Positions 42,815 to 52,488 of a DNA stretch of 64,000 nt are shown piece after piece (position 1 is the stretch's first letter; each line of letters opens with the position of its first letter). The stretch spans positions 11,389 through 75,388 of the forward strand of contig CAVGWA010000002.1 of NCBI GenBank assembly GCA_963632935.1, read 5' to 3'. The position numbers were made by a program, and so were the translations under genes. The notes below the pieces were generated by a model. That model saw only the letters and a list, made by a program, of their open reading frames with translations. It was not told the DNA's origin and searched no databases. Origin of the DNA: Coprosoma sp963632935 (lineage in GTDB: Bacteria > Bacillota_I > Bacilli_A > RF39 > UBA660).

Positions 42815-43897
42815 TTGAAAAAAGTTCGTAAGTTTTCACTAAGTAAATTCTTACTCTTTTTAATGCTTCTAGTAATTATATCAGTATTAATCGTTATTGG
42901 AATTTACAAATATCAAACAAGTGCTGTCAGCACAGACACTGATTCAAAAACAATTACTGTTGATTCAGGGGATAATTATTTTACGATTGCTAGTAAATTG
43001 AAAAAACAAAATTTAATTCGTTCAGAGACATTTTATAAACTATATTTAAAATTTGCTAAACCAACAGGTTTAATTAATGGTAAATATGATTTAAATGAAG
43101 CAATGAGCGTTCCTGAAATAGTAAAAGTTTTAGGAGATAAAAAAAATCAAAAAGATAGTACAATAAAAATAACCTTTAGAGAAGGTTTAACAATTAAACA
43201 AATGGCAAAAATTGTCGAAGAAAAAACAAATATTAAACAAGATGATTTTATAGCAAAAATAGCTGATGTAAATTATTTAAAAAATCTTCAAGATGATTAT
43301 TGGTTTTTAACTGATAGTATTTATAACAATCAAATATATTATCCTTTAGAAGGATATATGTTTCCTGATACTTATCACTTTGAAGAAAAAGATTTAACAA
43401 TAGACGGAATAGTCCGTAAAATATTGGATAATACATTAGATAAATTAACTCCTTATAAAGAAATAATAACAAATGGAAAATATAATATACATCAAATATT
43501 AACTTTAGCTTCAATAATTGAACTAGAAGCAGTTACTGATTCAGATAGGGCATCAGTGGCTGGAGTGCTTTATAATAGGCTTAATAAAGGATGGACATTA
43601 GGTTGCGATGTTACTACATATTATGCATCAAAAAAATTATTAACAGATACATTAACTAAAGATGATTTAAATAGTTGTAATGGCTATAATACAAGATGCT
43701 CTTCAATGGTTGGACTTCCAATCGGACCAATTGATAATCCTAGTATAAGTTCAATAAAAGCTGCTATCAATCCAACAGTTAGTGATTATTATTATTTTGT
43801 AGCCGATACTAATAAAAAAGTATATTTCACTAAATCAAGTACTGAACATGCACAAATAATTGCAAAACTTAAAAAAGAGGGAATATGGGCAGCATAA
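42815..43897 (+). CDS. mltG: Endolytic peptidoglycan transglycosylase MltG
   Basis: 360 residues, starting at TTG 42815 (AGTAGG weak ribosome site; no ATG in a plausible place). One membrane helix (about 10-29), then a LysM-like subdomain (VDSGDNYFTIASKLKKQNLI) and the YceG catalytic domain with ASIIELEAVTDSDRASVAGV, the catalytic Glu in IELEA, and YNRLNKGW and PIDNPSISSIKAA. MltG cuts nascent glycan strands and helps set their length. Its 3' end overlaps the methyltransferase gene by 13 bases. Confidence 0.96.
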   Translation: MKKVRKFSLSKFLLFLMLLVIISVLIVIGIYKYQTSAVSTDTDSKTITVDSGDNYFTIASKLKKQNLIRSETFYKLYLKFAKPTGLINGKYDLNEAMSVPEIVKVLGDKKNQKDSTIKITFREGLTIKQMAKIVEEKTNIKQDDFIAKIADVNYLKNLQDDYWFLTDSIYNNQIYYPLEGYMFPDTYHFEEKDLTIDGIVRKILDNTLDKLTPYKEIITNGKYNIHQILTLASIIELEAVTDSDRASVAGVLYNRLNKGWTLGCDVTTYYASKKLLTDTLTKDDLNSCNGYNTRCSSMVGLPIGPIDNPSISSIKAAINPTVSDYYYFVADTNKKVYFTKSSTEHAQIIAKLKKEGIWAA

Positions 43898-44469
43898 TAG
43901 AATTAGAAGAATATGCTAAAAAAGAAAATGTTCCAATAATTCAAAAAGATGGGTTAAAATTTTTGATAAAAATGGTAAAAGAAAATAATGTGAAAACAAT
44001 CTTAGAAATTGGAACAGCTATAGGATATTCAGCTATCAACATGGCAAAAATTGATAGCGAAATAAAAATTACAACTATTGAACGCAATTTAAAAATGTAT
44101 AATGAAGCTTTAAAAAATATTAAAGAATTTAATTTAGAAAATCAAATAAAATTAATATATGGTGATGCATTATTAACGCAAATAAATGGTAAATATGATT
44201 TGATATTTATAGATGCCGCAAAGGCACAATATATTAAATTTTTTGAAAAATATAAAATAAATTTAAATCAAAATGGAATTATTTTAACTGATAACTTAAA
44301 TTTCCATGGATTAACTAAAAACCCAGAAGAGATAAAAAGTAAAAATTTAAAGGCATTAGTAAAAAAAATAAATTTATATAAAGAATTTTTAAAAGAAAAT
44401 AAATTATATACTACAACTTTTTATGAAATTGGCGATGGCATTGCCATTAGTAAAAGAAAAGGGGAATAA
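43885..44469 (+). CDS. trmR: tRNA 5-hydroxyuridine methyltransferase (TrmR/YrrM, O-methyltransferase family 3)
   Basis: 194 residues. SAM-binding motif I ILEIGTAIGYSAINMA (about 34-49), TTIERN (acidic ribose contact), and DLIFIDAAKAQYIKFFE with the metal-binding Asp, then LTDNLNFHG, as in COMT-type O-methyltransferases. The B. subtilis orthologue YrrM (TrmR) methylates 5-hydroxyuridine at tRNA wobble position 34 to 5-methoxyuridine. The trhP genes that make that hydroxyuridine lie two genes downstream, which supports this role. It overlaps mltG, so it is translationally coupled. Confidence 0.9.
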   Translation: MGSIIELEEYAKKENVPIIQKDGLKFLIKMVKENNVKTILEIGTAIGYSAINMAKIDSEIKITTIERNLKMYNEALKNIKEFNLENQIKLIYGDALLTQINGKYDLIFIDAAKAQYIKFFEKYKINLNQNGIILTDNLNFHGLTKNPEEIKSKNLKALVKKINLYKEFLKENKLYTTTFYEIGDGIAISKRKGE

Positions 44470-44470
44470 A

Positions 44471-45172
44471 ATGGATATAAAAAGAATAAAGGCTAAGGCT
44501 AAAAAAAATTTAAGAGAAAATAACTTAACTGTTATTTTAGCTTTCTTAATATATACAGTCTTTGGTATTGCGTGCATTGGAGTTTCAAATATTATAAAAG
44601 AAAGGACAATGTATATATTTTTACAGTTAATAATTACTAGCCTATTTTATATGGGGTTACTTCAAATAATTATAAAAACCGCTCGTGGAGAAAAAGTAAA
44701 ACTAGAAGAACTTTTTTCAAGAACCGATTTATTTTGGCGATGTGCTGCAGTTACAATAATATTTTTATTTATAAATGTAATATGTGGATTATTAGAATTT
44801 ACTGCTGTTCGTTCCTTAACTGTATTCATTTCATATCAAACAGAACTTAATATCGTATTATCTTCTTTTATGATTGTTATAGGGATAATTTTAAGCATTA
44901 TAATTGCTATATCTTGGCTAATAATTATGCTTTATTTTTCACAAAGTTATTTAATTTTATATGATAACGAAGAAATGCCTTTAAAAGAAATATTTGAAAA
45001 AAGTATGGATATGATGGATGGTCATAAGGTCGAATATATTATATTATGCTTAAGTTTCTTAGGGTGGGCAGTATTAGGAATATTTACCTTTGGAATTTTA
45101 TATTTTTGGTTAATACCATATATGGTTGTAAGTTTAGTTATTTTTTATGATGAAATTAAAGGTTCTAATTAG
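44471..45172 (+). CDS. DUF975 family integral membrane protein
   Basis: 233 residues with five or six membrane helices. The N-terminus MDIKRIKAKAKKNLRENN is the characteristic DUF975 lead-in, followed by alternating hydrophobic segments and a late KVEYIILCLSFLGWAVLG. Function unknown. ATG 44471 is selected because AAAGGGG lies in front. It is not part of the B. subtilis version of this block and is inserted between trmR and the U32 genes. A short AT-rich gap with TGATATAAT (45204-45212) follows, so the next genes can have their own promoter. Confidence 0.85.
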   Translation: MDIKRIKAKAKKNLRENNLTVILAFLIYTVFGIACIGVSNIIKERTMYIFLQLIITSLFYMGLLQIIIKTARGEKVKLEELFSRTDLFWRCAAVTIIFLFINVICGLLEFTAVRSLTVFISYQTELNIVLSSFMIVIGIILSIIIAISWLIIMLYFSQSYLILYDNEEMPLKEIFEKSMDMMDGHKVEYIILCLSFLGWAVLGIFTFGILYFWLIPYMVVSLVIFYDEIKGSN

Positions 45173-45231
45173 GACCTTTTATTATGCAAATTATTTTAAA
45201 AAATGATATAATTAATAACCGGAGGAGAAAT

Positions 45232-46035
45232 ATGAACAAAATAGCTGCAGTATTAACTAGTATAAATCAAGCATATGATATTAAAGATTATGTTGATGCT
45301 TATCTTATACCTTTAAAAGATTTAAGTATTAATTATATAAATTCATTTACATTAGATGAAATAAAAAAAATAAAAGAATTAAATAAAGAAATATTTATTA
45401 TTTTAAATAAAAATATACATAATGATGAATTAGATATATTAAAACAAACTTTAAAAGAAATAGAAAAATTGAATATAAATGGGATTATGTTTTATGATAT
45501 TTCTTTAGTAAATTTAAAACTAAAATTAAATTTAAAAACATCATTAGTATGGTCACAAGAACATTTAGTAACCAATTATGGAACTATAAATTATTGGAAT
45601 AAAAAGGGTATAGAATATGCTTACTTGTCATCGGAACTTACAAAAAGAGAAATAGATGAAATTAGAGGAAACACTAATTCAAAATTATTTTTAAATGTTT
45701 TTGGATATATTCCAATGTTTACATCTAAAAGGCATTTAGTAGATAATTATGTAGATACATTTAATCTTGAAAACAATAAACAAAATACGATATTTAAAGA
45801 AGGTAAAATGTATAATATAATGGATGTAAATTTAGGAACGACAGTATATTCAAATTATATTTTAAATATAGTAGAACAAAATTTTAAAAATATAGATTAT
45901 TTAGTTTTTAATAGTAATTTAATAGATGAAAAAGATTTTTGTGAAGTGTTAGAAAATTATAATAAAGATGTACATAATAAATTAAAAAAAGAAACAGGAT
46001 TTTTATATCAAGAAACAATATATAAGGTGAAGTAA
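45232..46035 (+). CDS. U32-like protein, TrhP1/YrrN type
   Basis: 267 residues. Similar in position and general sequence to Bacillus YrrN, the shorter U32-family subunit: SLVWSQEHLVTNYGTINYW, GIEYAYLSSELTKREIDEI and FGYIPMFTSKRHLV. It lacks the Cys cluster of the second U32 protein. With its partner it is needed for 5-hydroxylation of uridine 34 in tRNA. The GGAGGAG before the start and the one-base gap to the next gene show tight coupling. The symbol trhP1 is inferred by synteny. Confidence 0.85.
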   Translation: MNKIAAVLTSINQAYDIKDYVDAYLIPLKDLSINYINSFTLDEIKKIKELNKEIFIILNKNIHNDELDILKQTLKEIEKLNINGIMFYDISLVNLKLKLNLKTSLVWSQEHLVTNYGTINYWNKKGIEYAYLSSELTKREIDEIRGNTNSKLFLNVFGYIPMFTSKRHLVDNYVDTFNLENNKQNTIFKEGKMYNIMDVNLGTTVYSNYILNIVEQNFKNIDYLVFNSNLIDEKDFCEVLENYNKDVHNKLKKETGFLYQETIYKVK

Positions 46036-46036
46036 T

Positions 46037-47227
46037 ATGAAAAAACCAGAATTATTAGCTCCGGCTGGAGATTTAGAAAGATTAAAAATTGCTCTTTTAT
46101 ATGGTGCAGATGCAGTTTATATTGGTGGTGCATTTAATTTAAGGGCAAATGCTGATAATTTTAAAATAGAAGAAATCAAGCAAGGTGTTATCTATGCTCA
46201 TAGTTTAAATAAAAAGGTATATGTAACAGTTAATATTTCTATGCATAATAAAGAATATGAAAAAATAAAAAATTACATATTAAAGTTAGATGAAATAGAT
46301 GTTGATGCTATTATTATTAGTGATCCTGCTATTTTAGAATTTACAAAAAATACAGATTTAGATGTACATCTTTCAACACAAGCTTCAACTTTAAATAAAG
46401 AAGCAGTTGAATTTTGGAAAAGTGAAGGTGTAAAAAGAATTGTATTAGCTCGTGAATGTACAAGGGAAGATATTAAAGATATAAAGAAAAATATTGATAT
46501 AGAGTTAGAAACGTTTATTCATGGTGCTATGTGTGCATCTTATAGTGGTAGATGTGTACTTTCCAATTTTTTAACAAATAGAGATTCAAACAGAGGTGGG
46601 TGCAGTCAAATATGTAGATGGGATTTTGATTTATACGATGATAAAAATCATTTAAAAGGAGATAAACCATTTACATTTTGTACTAAAGATTTATCCATGG
46701 CAAAGCATATTCCAGACTTAATAAATTTAAATGTTGATAGTCTAAAAATAGAAGGAAGAATGAGATCAATATATTATATTGCAACAGTAGTTAAAGTATA
46801 CCGAAAATTAATTGATGAATATTGTAATAATAAAGAAAATTATGAATATAATTTAAAGTATGAAAAAACATTAAGAAAAGTAGCAAATAGAGATTCAATT
46901 ACACAGTTTTTTGATGGTAACTTTGGAAAAGATGTTCAATATTATAATGGCCGTCAGGAAATTACTAATCAAGATTTTTTAGGTTTAGTTTTAGACTATG
47001 ATGAACAGGAAAAATTAATAAAGCTTCAACAAAGAAATTACTTTAAAAAAGGTGATGAAGTAGAAATATTCGGACCACACAATTCTTTTAAATTTAAAGT
47101 AGAATTAATATATGACGAAGATAAAAAACTAATAGAAATAGTAAGACATCCTAAACAAATTGTATATGTAAAATCATCAATAAAAGTTAGTAAAAATGAT
47201 ATGATGAAAACTGTTGACAAAGGGTAA
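46037..47227 (+). CDS. U32 family tRNA hydroxylation protein, TrhP2/YrrO type
   Basis: 396 residues. N-terminal KPELLAPAGDLERLKIALLY is the U32 signature start, then GADAVYIGG, LSTQASTLNKEAVEFW and ELETFIHGAMCASYSGRC. The four conserved Cys (CASYSGRC ... GGCSQICRW) bind an Fe-S cluster in family members such as RlhA/TrhP. The U32 name implies a peptidase, but this subgroup acts in prephenate-dependent tRNA wobble-U hydroxylation. It completes the trhP pair and provides the substrate for TrmR. Confidence 0.93.
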   Translation: MKKPELLAPAGDLERLKIALLYGADAVYIGGAFNLRANADNFKIEEIKQGVIYAHSLNKKVYVTVNISMHNKEYEKIKNYILKLDEIDVDAIIISDPAILEFTKNTDLDVHLSTQASTLNKEAVEFWKSEGVKRIVLARECTREDIKDIKKNIDIELETFIHGAMCASYSGRCVLSNFLTNRDSNRGGCSQICRWDFDLYDDKNHLKGDKPFTFCTKDLSMAKHIPDLINLNVDSLKIEGRMRSIYYIATVVKVYRKLIDEYCNNKENYEYNLKYEKTLRKVANRDSITQFFDGNFGKDVQYYNGRQEITNQDFLGLVLDYDEQEKLIKLQQRNYFKKGDEVEIFGPHNSFKFKVELIYDEDKKLIEIVRHPKQIVYVKSSIKVSKNDMMKTVDKG

Positions 47228-47276
47228 AATATGTAGTAATATTTTGTGGAGTGATAAAGAGAGCTGAGGTGAAAAA

Positions 47277-47744
47277 ATGACAAACAATGAAGTTTATGTA
47301 ACTGAACAAGGTTTAGCTGACATGAAAAAAGAATTAGAATATTTAAAAATGGAAAAGAGACCAGCAGTTATTGAAGCTTTAAAAGAAGCTAGAGCCTTAG
47401 GCGATTTAAGCGAAAATGCTGAATATGATGCAGCACGAAATGAGCAATCAGAAACTGAAAATCGTATTGCAACATTGGAAAAGCAAATAGAAAAAGCTAT
47501 TATAATAAAAAATGTCAAAACAGATAAAGTTTCAGTTGGTAACACAGTTGAATTAGAATATATAGAAGATGGTGATAAAGATACATACACTATAGTTGGT
47601 ATCAAAGAAGCAGATCCATTTTCAAATAAAATATCTAATGAATCTCCAATTGCTAAAGCAATAATGGGTTCAAAAGCCGGAGATATAGTTACTGTTTCTA
47701 GTCCAAATGGAGAATATCAAGTAAAAGTAGTATCAATAAATTAG
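47277..47744 (+). CDS. greA: Transcription elongation factor GreA
   Basis: 155 residues. N-terminal coiled coil with the family's VYVTEQGLADMKKELEYLK, EARALGDLSENAEYDAA (the acidic tip that reaches the polymerase active site) and the FKBP-like C-terminal domain (SPIAKAIMGSKAGDIV). GreA stimulates RNA cleavage to rescue backtracked polymerase. GAGGTGAAAA precedes the ATG. It closes the block exactly as in B. subtilis. Ends in a clear terminator. Confidence 0.98.
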   Translation: MTNNEVYVTEQGLADMKKELEYLKMEKRPAVIEALKEARALGDLSENAEYDAARNEQSETENRIATLEKQIEKAIIIKNVKTDKVSVGNTVELEYIEDGDKDTYTIVGIKEADPFSNKISNESPIAKAIMGSKAGDIVTVSSPNGEYQVKVVSIN

Positions 47745-47765
47745 CGAATATTTTTCGCTTTTTTA
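47743..47765 (+). terminator. greA terminator
   Basis: AGCGAA/TTCGCT stem (47743-47748 with 47754-47759) overlapping the stop region, followed by T6. Confidence 0.8.
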
Positions 47766-47847
47766 ATGGATAAAATTTCCTTGACTTATATCTTTATTAT
47801 CTATACAATAGAATTAGGGAATTGAATTCCCATATGGAGGTAAATAT

Positions 47848-49401
47848 ATGAACAATTCTATTTTCTCCATATTGCTAATTTTAATTGGTCTTTTTGTAGG
47901 TATTATCTTAATGATAATTTTAAATTCCTTGAAAATACTATCTGCAACAAAAAAAGCACAAAGCTTATTAGATGAAGCAAAAAAAGAAGCAAATAAATTA
48001 AAAAGGGATAGTATTTTAGAAGCAAAAGAAGAAAATCATAGGTTAAAAGCTGAATTAGATAAAGAAACAAAAGAAAAAAAACAAGAAATAAAAGAGTCTG
48101 AAGAACGTCTTTTAGCTCGTGAAGAAAGTATAGATAGGCGCGATCAAACATTACAAAATCGTGAACAACTATTAGATGAAAAGGAAAATAATTTAAGTTT
48201 AAAACAAAAAGATATTCAAGAAAAGCAAATGGAACTAGAAGAGGCAAAAAATGAACAGCTAAAACAACTAGAAAAAATTGCTGGATATTCTAAAGAACAA
48301 GCTAAAAAAGTAATAATGAAAAAAGTAGAAGATATGATGAACCTAGAAGTAACATCATACATAAAGGACAGAGAAGCCGAAGCTAAATTGGAAGCTGATA
48401 AAAAATCAAAAGAATTATTAGTTTCAACTATGCAAAGATATTCTTCTGATGTAGTAAGTGAACAAACAGTAACTGTTGTTAATTTACCAAACGATGAAAT
48501 GAAAGGTAGAATTATAGGTAGAGAAGGAAGAAATATAAGAACTATAGAAGCGGTAACTGGAGTTGATTTAATAATTGACGATACTCCAGAGGCTATAGTG
48601 GTTTCTAGTTTTGATCCGTTTAGAAGAGAAATTGCAAGATTAACATTAGAAACATTAATTAAAGATGGAAGAATTCATCCAAGTAGAATTGAAGAAGTTT
48701 ATGACAAAACAGCTAAAGAAATGCAAGCACAACTAATTGAAATTGGTAATAATGCGTTATTTGAACTTGGAATTACTAAAGTAGAACCTGATTTAGTTGA
48801 AATATTAGGAAAACTTAAATTTAGAACAAGTTTTGGTCAAAATGCATTAAAACATTCAATGGAAGTTGCTAATTTGGCTGGACTTTTAGCGAGCGAATTA
48901 GGTGAAAATGAAACTTTAGCAAAACGTGCTGGATTATTTCATGATATAGGTAAAGCGATAGACCATGAAGTAGAAGGAAGTCATGTGGAATTAGGGGCAA
49001 CATTAGCTCGAAAATACGGTGAAAATGATATTGTTATCAATGCAATTGAATCTCATCATGGTGATACTGAAGCAACAAGCATTATAAGTGTTTTAGTTGC
49101 CATAGCAGATAGTTTGTCAGCATCAAGACCAGGAGCTAGAAATGATTCTTTAGAAAATTATATTAAAAGATTAACAGACCTAGAACAGCTAGGAAATGAT
49201 ACTGAAGGTGTTGAAAAAACATATGCTGTTCAAGCAGGTAGAGAACTTAGAGTGATTGTTAAACCTGATAAAGTAGACGATTTAACAAGTGTTAAAGTAG
49301 CTAGAGAAATAAAAAATAAAATTGAAGAAAATCTTCAATATCCAGGAACAATTAAAGTAGTTGTTATTAGAGAAACAAGAGTAACAGAAGAAGCTAAATA
49401 G
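47848..49401 (+). CDS. rny: Ribonuclease Y
   Basis: 517 residues, exactly the usual architecture: N-terminal membrane anchor (about 5-27), a long Lys/Glu/Gln coiled coil (30-190), a KH domain (MKGRIIGREGRNIRTIEAVTG broken here as GRIIGREGRNIRT), and an HD phosphohydrolase domain (LFHDIGKAID with His-Asp). RNase Y starts bulk mRNA decay at the membrane in Bacillota. TGGAGG seven bases before the ATG. Given the riboswitches and ribozyme in this window, it is a likely executor of their turnover. Confidence 0.98.
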   Translation: MNNSIFSILLILIGLFVGIILMIILNSLKILSATKKAQSLLDEAKKEANKLKRDSILEAKEENHRLKAELDKETKEKKQEIKESEERLLAREESIDRRDQTLQNREQLLDEKENNLSLKQKDIQEKQMELEEAKNEQLKQLEKIAGYSKEQAKKVIMKKVEDMMNLEVTSYIKDREAEAKLEADKKSKELLVSTMQRYSSDVVSEQTVTVVNLPNDEMKGRIIGREGRNIRTIEAVTGVDLIIDDTPEAIVVSSFDPFRREIARLTLETLIKDGRIHPSRIEEVYDKTAKEMQAQLIEIGNNALFELGITKVEPDLVEILGKLKFRTSFGQNALKHSMEVANLAGLLASELGENETLAKRAGLFHDIGKAIDHEVEGSHVELGATLARKYGENDIVINAIESHHGDTEATSIISVLVAIADSLSASRPGARNDSLENYIKRLTDLEQLGNDTEGVEKTYAVQAGRELRVIVKPDKVDDLTSVKVAREIKNKIEENLQYPGTIKVVVIRETRVTEEAK

Positions 49402-49410
49402 CTTCTTTTT
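49389..49410. terminator. Terminator after rny
   Basis: Seven-bp stem AGAAGCT/AGCTTCT (49389-49395 with 49400-49406) at the stop codon, then T5. It may also serve the minus-strand gene ending at 49409. Confidence 0.75.
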
Positions 49411-49786
49411 ATATTTCTGGATTTTCTTCGCTAGTAAAATCATCTGTATCAGAGACATTTAAAACAAGTAAAGCCGCACATAATGTTAATATACCTGCTA
49501 ATATTTGAATATTCGCATCCTTCAAGTCCTTATTATATTTTTTTTTAATATTTTTATCATATATATTAATTGTTAAAAAACAAATAGCTAAAATTATACC
49601 AATAATTCTATTTAATTTAAGTAAATTATTAGATGTATTATCATTAAAAACTCTTTTGTTTTTTTTAGTTTTTTGTAAAGTGTCATAAGAAAGATAAAGA
49701 GAAATAATTATAGTAAAAACAGTTATTAAAGTTAATCCAATTTGAATTTCAATTAATTTTGCTTCCTCTAAATCATAATTTGTCAT
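49409..49786 (-). CDS. Small membrane protein of unknown function
   Basis: Not recognised. 125 residues with three predicted membrane helices (about 12-28, 52-68, 88-105) separated by basic loops and an acidic tail (SDTDDFTSEENPEI). It starts four bases inside the end of the upstream deacetylase gene (overlap ATGA), so the two form one unit on the minus strand. No family motif is visible. Confidence 0.7.
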   Translation of the reverse strand: MTNYDLEEAKLIEIQIGLTLITVFTIIISLYLSYDTLQKTKKNKRVFNDNTSNNLLKLNRIIGIILAICFLTINIYDKNIKKKYNKDLKDANIQILAGILTLCAALLVLNVSDTDDFTSEENPEI

Positions 49787-50988
49787 TCATTTTCCTTTAT
49801 TTTTTTAATTTCTAAAAGTTCACTTACTGTAACAAATTTATAATTATCATCCTTTAATTTTTTAATTAAATCTTCCAAGGAATTCAATGCATATTCATGA
49901 TTATCATGCATTAAAATAATTTTTCCTGGTTTAATATTTGGCAAAATATTATTTAAAATTTTATCTTTATTTTTAACTTGCCAGTCTCTGGAATCAATAT
50001 CCCAAAGCACAAAAGTTAAATCGGTAAGTTTTTTTAAAGCATTAGTATATCCACCATATGTTGGTCTAAATAATTTAGGTGTAAAACCTGTTAAATTTTT
50101 AATTATATCTTGTGTTTTATTAATTTCTTCTTTAAATTCATCTTCACTTAATCTTGTAAGTAATTTGTGATCATATGAATGATTACCAATTTCACTTCCT
50201 TCTTCAAGCATTCTTCTTAAATTGTCTTTATAAAAGGTAGCTTTATTTCCAACTAAAAAGAATGTCCCACAAGCATCATATTTTTTTAAAATATTTAAAA
50301 TTTCATTTGTATATTTACTTGGACCATCATCAAAAGTTAAAGCAATAACTTTATCATCACTAGAAACATTTTTCTTTTTAATGGATAAATAAATATCATC
50401 AAAATTATTTTTATTAACATCTATGAGTAAATCCAAACTATCAAGTGGAATATCTAAGCATATAATATTACTATTATTATCAATTTCAGTAGGATTGAAA
50501 TATAAAGTTAAAACTTTATTGTCAATAGTAAAATAATCATAACTAACTTCATTTAAATATTTAATATCAATTTCTTGATATTTTTCTAAAAGCTTATTTT
50601 TAACATCATAATCAAATGCTTTTAAATCATTAACAATATTTTCCATAGCTAAAAATTTCCCGTTTTTTTTATTGTAAGTAAAAGTTTTAATTTTATTAAT
50701 TTCTTTATCAGTAATAATTTCAGTTTTTAAACTAACATTAATAATGTCATTATTTACTTCATTATAAGTATATGAAATATTAAATTCGGGTTTATTTTTT
50801 GACTTTATATTTTTAAATTTTTCATAATTTTGATTTACATAACTACTTATGGCATTATCTAATGGCATAATGTTAGTTATTGGATAATTAATACTAACTA
50901 ATTCATCATTGTTAATATAACTTTTGACACTTGCATTTCCACAGCCAATTAAAAAAAATATCATAACAAAGATTATTAATTTTTTCAC
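49783..50988 (-). CDS. Lipoprotein polysaccharide/peptidoglycan deacetylase (PdaC-like)
   Basis: 401 residues. Signal peptide with lipobox LIGC (Cys17), so anchored to the membrane. Residues 25-190 resemble the DUF4163/DUF3298 pair found before deacetylase domains in PdaC (ISSYVNQNYEKF; YFTIDNKVLTLYFNPTEI). The NodB domain follows: ALTFDDGPSKYT with the catalytic/metal Asp pair, GNHSYDHKLLTRL with the metal His pair, FRPTYGGYT, and LWDIDSRDW. It would remove acetyl groups from wall glycans, lowering lysozyme sensitivity. In the FRPTYGG block the usual Pro-Pro is Pro-Thr. Confidence 0.9.
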   Translation of the reverse strand: MKKLIIFVMIFFLIGCGNASVKSYINNDELVSINYPITNIMPLDNAISSYVNQNYEKFKNIKSKNKPEFNISYTYNEVNNDIINVSLKTEIITDKEINKIKTFTYNKKNGKFLAMENIVNDLKAFDYDVKNKLLEKYQEIDIKYLNEVSYDYFTIDNKVLTLYFNPTEIDNNSNIICLDIPLDSLDLLIDVNKNNFDDIYLSIKKKNVSSDDKVIALTFDDGPSKYTNEILNILKKYDACGTFFLVGNKATFYKDNLRRMLEEGSEIGNHSYDHKLLTRLSEDEFKEEINKTQDIIKNLTGFTPKLFRPTYGGYTNALKKLTDLTFVLWDIDSRDWQVKNKDKILNNILPNIKPGKIILMHDNHEYALNSLEDLIKKLKDDNYKFVTVSELLEIKKIKENE

Positions 50989-51112
50989 AAAACCACCTAA
51001 AAAATTATATGATTAATAGAGTAAATACATAACGCAATAAAGTTAATTACAAAAAATAATATTTTAAAATAACTACATATGTGCTAAAATATAGGTAAGG
51101 TAGGTGGGATAA

Positions 51113-52435
51113 ATGAGAACAGCAGCCTATGTTGATGCAGAGGGTAATCCAATTAATCAATCATTACAGCAAAAAAAGCCATTATTAATATGTTTCTTTT
51201 TCTTTGGAACTATATTGCCGATTATAATCATAATTACAATTATTGTTAATATCGTTTTAAATATGAAATGTATAGATATCTATAATGCAATTAAAACAAA
51301 AAGTTTAAATTATATTAAAGATCAAGGAACAGTACCAAGCATAGAAGGTGAAAGTATAACAATAAGATTAGAAGAATTATATTCAAATGGATATTTAAAT
51401 AGTAATGAAACAGGTAGTGTAAAATGTTCTGGTAGTGTAAAGGTAACAAAATATAAAAATGAATATGTTTATACTATAGATGCAAGAAATTGTTCTTCTT
51501 GTTCAACAAATCAAAAGTATTCATCATGGAGTAGTGAGTCATCAGTATATCCTTATGGAAAAGCAATAGTAGATGTTATACCATATTATAATTACTATGA
51601 TAGACAAGTAGGTATGACAAAGTGGTCTAATTATTATGATGAAGATGAATTATCAGATGAACTTTCAAAATATGGTATAAAATTACCATTGGACACATCA
51701 GAACTTCCAGAAATTCCAAAAGGATCAAAAGAAGTAAAAATTGAAAATGATACAGCTTATTATTATCGTTATCGTGATCGCAGCTGGAAATGGTACGATA
51801 TAGAAGGAGATTATTCGGAATTTTCATCAGAACAACCACAAGGATATGCGAATAAAGATGAAGGCAGTGAACGTTATACCGAATGGACAGAATATTCTTT
51901 AGATTATCCTGAAGAAAAATCATATCGTTCTATTGCCCAAACAACTGGTTACAAATTTTACTATACAAATAAAAAAGGTAAAAAAGTATATTATAATAGT
52001 GGAAAATATACCCCAAGAGAATCTGTAAATACTGAAAAATATACAGAAACTGAAAATGATACAGCTACTTTATATCATTATCGTGATAAACAATGGCGTT
52101 GGTATAATGGAACAAAAAGAAAATATAGTTCATTAAGCATCAAAGCTCAATCAGATAAAATAATAAAAGATAAAGACACAGAAACATTAGGTTCACCTTC
52201 TTCGTGGCAAGCTAGTAGTACTATAAATACAACTAATCAAGCATATAGAGTAGAAGAAAAAAAATTAATGACTAAATTTAGAACACAATATGAAATTTTA
52301 TCATTAAAAGTATTAAAAGAACCATTAACTAAAGAAAAATTCGAAAAAAAAGTAAAAATGTCACTTAAATCATTTGCTTCAAATGAAAATTATAAATTAG
52401 AAGTTACATACAAATTCAAATACAAAAAAAGTTAA
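51113..52435 (+). CDS. Membrane-anchored surface protein with repeated Trp/Tyr-rich modules, unknown function
   Basis: Not recognised by name. 440 residues: a short cytoplasmic start, one membrane helix (about 25-50), a pilin-like outer segment (about 55-125: NYIKDQGTVPS, IRLEELYSNGYLN and three Cys), then two copies of an aromatic module, TAYYYRYRDRSWKWYD (about 222-237) and TATLYHYRDKQWRWYN (about 320-335), with further W-S/T motifs between. The repeats suggest binding to wall glycans or another surface polymer. TGCTAAAAT near 51081-51089 and AGGTGG give a short leader. It is probably exported through Sec via an uncleaved N-anchor. Confidence 0.75.
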   Translation: MRTAAYVDAEGNPINQSLQQKKPLLICFFFFGTILPIIIIITIIVNIVLNMKCIDIYNAIKTKSLNYIKDQGTVPSIEGESITIRLEELYSNGYLNSNETGSVKCSGSVKVTKYKNEYVYTIDARNCSSCSTNQKYSSWSSESSVYPYGKAIVDVIPYYNYYDRQVGMTKWSNYYDEDELSDELSKYGIKLPLDTSELPEIPKGSKEVKIENDTAYYYRYRDRSWKWYDIEGDYSEFSSEQPQGYANKDEGSERYTEWTEYSLDYPEEKSYRSIAQTTGYKFYYTNKKGKKVYYNSGKYTPRESVNTEKYTETENDTATLYHYRDKQWRWYNGTKRKYSSLSIKAQSDKIIKDKDTETLGSPSSWQASSTINTTNQAYRVEEKKLMTKFRTQYEILSLKVLKEPLTKEKFEKKVKMSLKSFASNENYKLEVTYKFKYKKS

Positions 52436-52438
52436 ATT

Positions 52439-52462
52439 CCATTTCTAAAAATGGTTTTTTTA
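52439..52462 (+). terminator. Terminator before yunB
   Basis: CCATTT/AAATGG stem (52439-52444 with 52449-52454), loop CTAA, T7. Confidence 0.85.
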
Positions 52463-52488
52463 ATACATAATTAAGAATATAATTAGAT

